6,608 bases of DNA from Pseudobutyrivibrio sp. UBA1225 (GTDB lineage Bacteria > Bacillota > Clostridia > Lachnospirales > Lachnospiraceae): contig DBWZ01000043.1 of assembly GCA_002309345.1 (NCBI GenBank), forward strand, positions 1 to 6,608, in the 5' to 3' direction. Below, piece by piece: positions 6,009 through 6,608 of the stretch; position 1 is the stretch's first letter; each line of letters opens with the position of its first letter. Made by a program: the position numbers and the translations under genes. The notes under the pieces are model-generated. The model was given only the letters and a program-made list of their open reading frames with translations, did no database searches and was not told the origin of the DNA.

Positions 6009-6608
6009 TTATTTCTTACATAAAATACTAATTGCTTCACTTGCAAATGCAGCGGTACCTTTTCCGCCTGCTCTGTCTATATTGTCTGTCATTTCTCCGC
6101 CAGCAGCGTACATTTTGCCAAGACCTGCCAGGATCTCATTGGTGCAGGTGTAGTAATGGTCGGTAATGAAATCTTGCAGTTTGCGGACTAATGCCTGTGC
6201 GGATTCCGAACCGGGTGATCCCTGCTTGACGGTGCCGAAATCCGCGAAGATCTGCATCATCTGCCCGGCGATCTTATTGGCTTCTTCAGAGCTTCTGTCC
6301 TGACTCTTTTTTTCGTATTCTTTGTATGCTTCGGTGTGCCCCCACGATGCTTTTGCCTGAGCGGCATATTCGTCAAGTTTTTTGGTATCGAATGCGGAAA
6401 AGTCCATGTGATTATTTCCTCCTGTTGATTGGATATTGTGCGCAAGGCTGATCAACTTCTCCAAATGCTCCTTTTTGAGTTCAAGCAGCATGATCTGTTG
6501 CTCAAGAGCTTTGGCCTTGTTAAAGTCCGGACTGTTGAGAATGATTTTGATTTCTTTTAGCGGGAATTCGAGCTCTCTGAACAGCAGGATCTGCTGCAAG
6601 CGTTCCAA
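6009..6608 (-). CDS. MerR-family regulator with TipAS ligand-binding domain (N-terminus outside window)
   Basis: The frame is open to the right edge. The first codon in the window is TTG, best read as an internal Leu rather than a start: LERLQQILLFRELEFPLKEI matches the middle of a MerR DNA-binding domain, just after the winged HTH, so roughly 45-50 residues are missing. A coiled-coil dimer helix follows at about 30-58 (KALEQQIMLLELKKEHLEKL). The C-terminal part (about 80-199) is a TipAS-type domain: WGHTEAYKEYEKK at 89-101, and near the end ITDHYYTCTNEILAGLGKMY at 148-167. TipAS proteins bind thiopeptides or other hydrophobic compounds and activate multidrug-resistance or stress genes; Cys155 lies in the conserved segment. 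It ends 161 bases before the AraC gene with no clear terminator. GC is somewhat higher by eye than in the transport genes. A link with the transporter is not supported. Confidence 0.9.
   Translation of the reverse strand: MERLQQILLFRELEFPLKEIKIILNSPDFNKAKALEQQIMLLELKKEHLEKLISLAHNIQSTGGNNHMDFSAFDTKKLDEYAAQAKASWGHTEAYKEYEKKSQDRSSEEANKIAGQMMQIFADFGTVKQGSPGSESAQALVRKLQDFITDHYYTCTNEILAGLGKMYAAGGEMTDNIDRAGGKGTAAFASEAISILCKK

Noticed and set aside
1..6608. CRISPR arrays, tRNA/rRNA genes, insertion sequences, phage or toxin-antitoxin genes
   Set aside because: Looked for on both strands; no repeat-spacer pattern, cloverleaf sequence, transposase motif or terminal inverted repeat was seen.

Overview
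The window looks like chromosomal DNA of a Gram-positive Clostridia-type Firmicute. The signs are moderate to low GC, strong AAGGAG/AAGGAGG ribosome binding sites before every complete gene, a LplABC/YtcP-type (CUT1) sugar importer with no ATPase of its own, and MerR-TipAS and AraC regulators. I cannot name the genus. All supported genes lie on the minus strand, so transcription runs from high to low coordinates.

Right edge (6009-6608): the C-terminal part of a MerR-family regulator with a TipAS ligand-binding domain, cut by the window end and somewhat richer in GC than the rest. It is probably a separate unit. A 161-base gap (5848-6008) follows, holding a plausible promoter for the next gene. 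4930-5847: an AraC-family regulator with an N-terminal cupin and a C-terminal double helix-turn-helix, closed by a rho-independent terminator at about 4869-4890.

4659-4868: the control region of the transport operon. It holds a sigma-A-like promoter (TTTACA-18-TATAAT) and, directly upstream of its -35, three exact copies of ATTGCAAAA. Their spacings of 21 and 52 bases put all three on one face of the helix. This is the geometry expected of an AraC-family activator, and the obvious candidate is the regulator encoded next door.

4658 down to 1: an apparent operon in the order cytosolic serine hydrolase (beta-lactamase/esterase fold), extracellular solute-binding protein, permease 1 (LplB type), permease 2 (LplC/YtcP type), second serine hydrolase (only its first 49 residues are in the window). 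The gaps between genes are 41, 78, 14 and 35 bases. Stem-loops lie just before and just after the solute-binding-protein gene and may raise its share of the transcript. The two hydrolases are ungapped homologues (21 of 49 visible residues identical) with the catalytic Ser and Lys at the same positions, so the importer is bracketed by a diverged paralogous pair.

Working model (inference): the AraC protein senses a solute or its metabolite and switches on import of an oligosaccharide-like or glycoconjugate compound, which the two cytoplasmic serine hydrolases then cleave, perhaps at ester or amide bonds. No glycoside hydrolase and no ABC ATPase is visible. The individual parts belong to known families; the bracketing hydrolase pair and the phased operator array are the points most worth following up.
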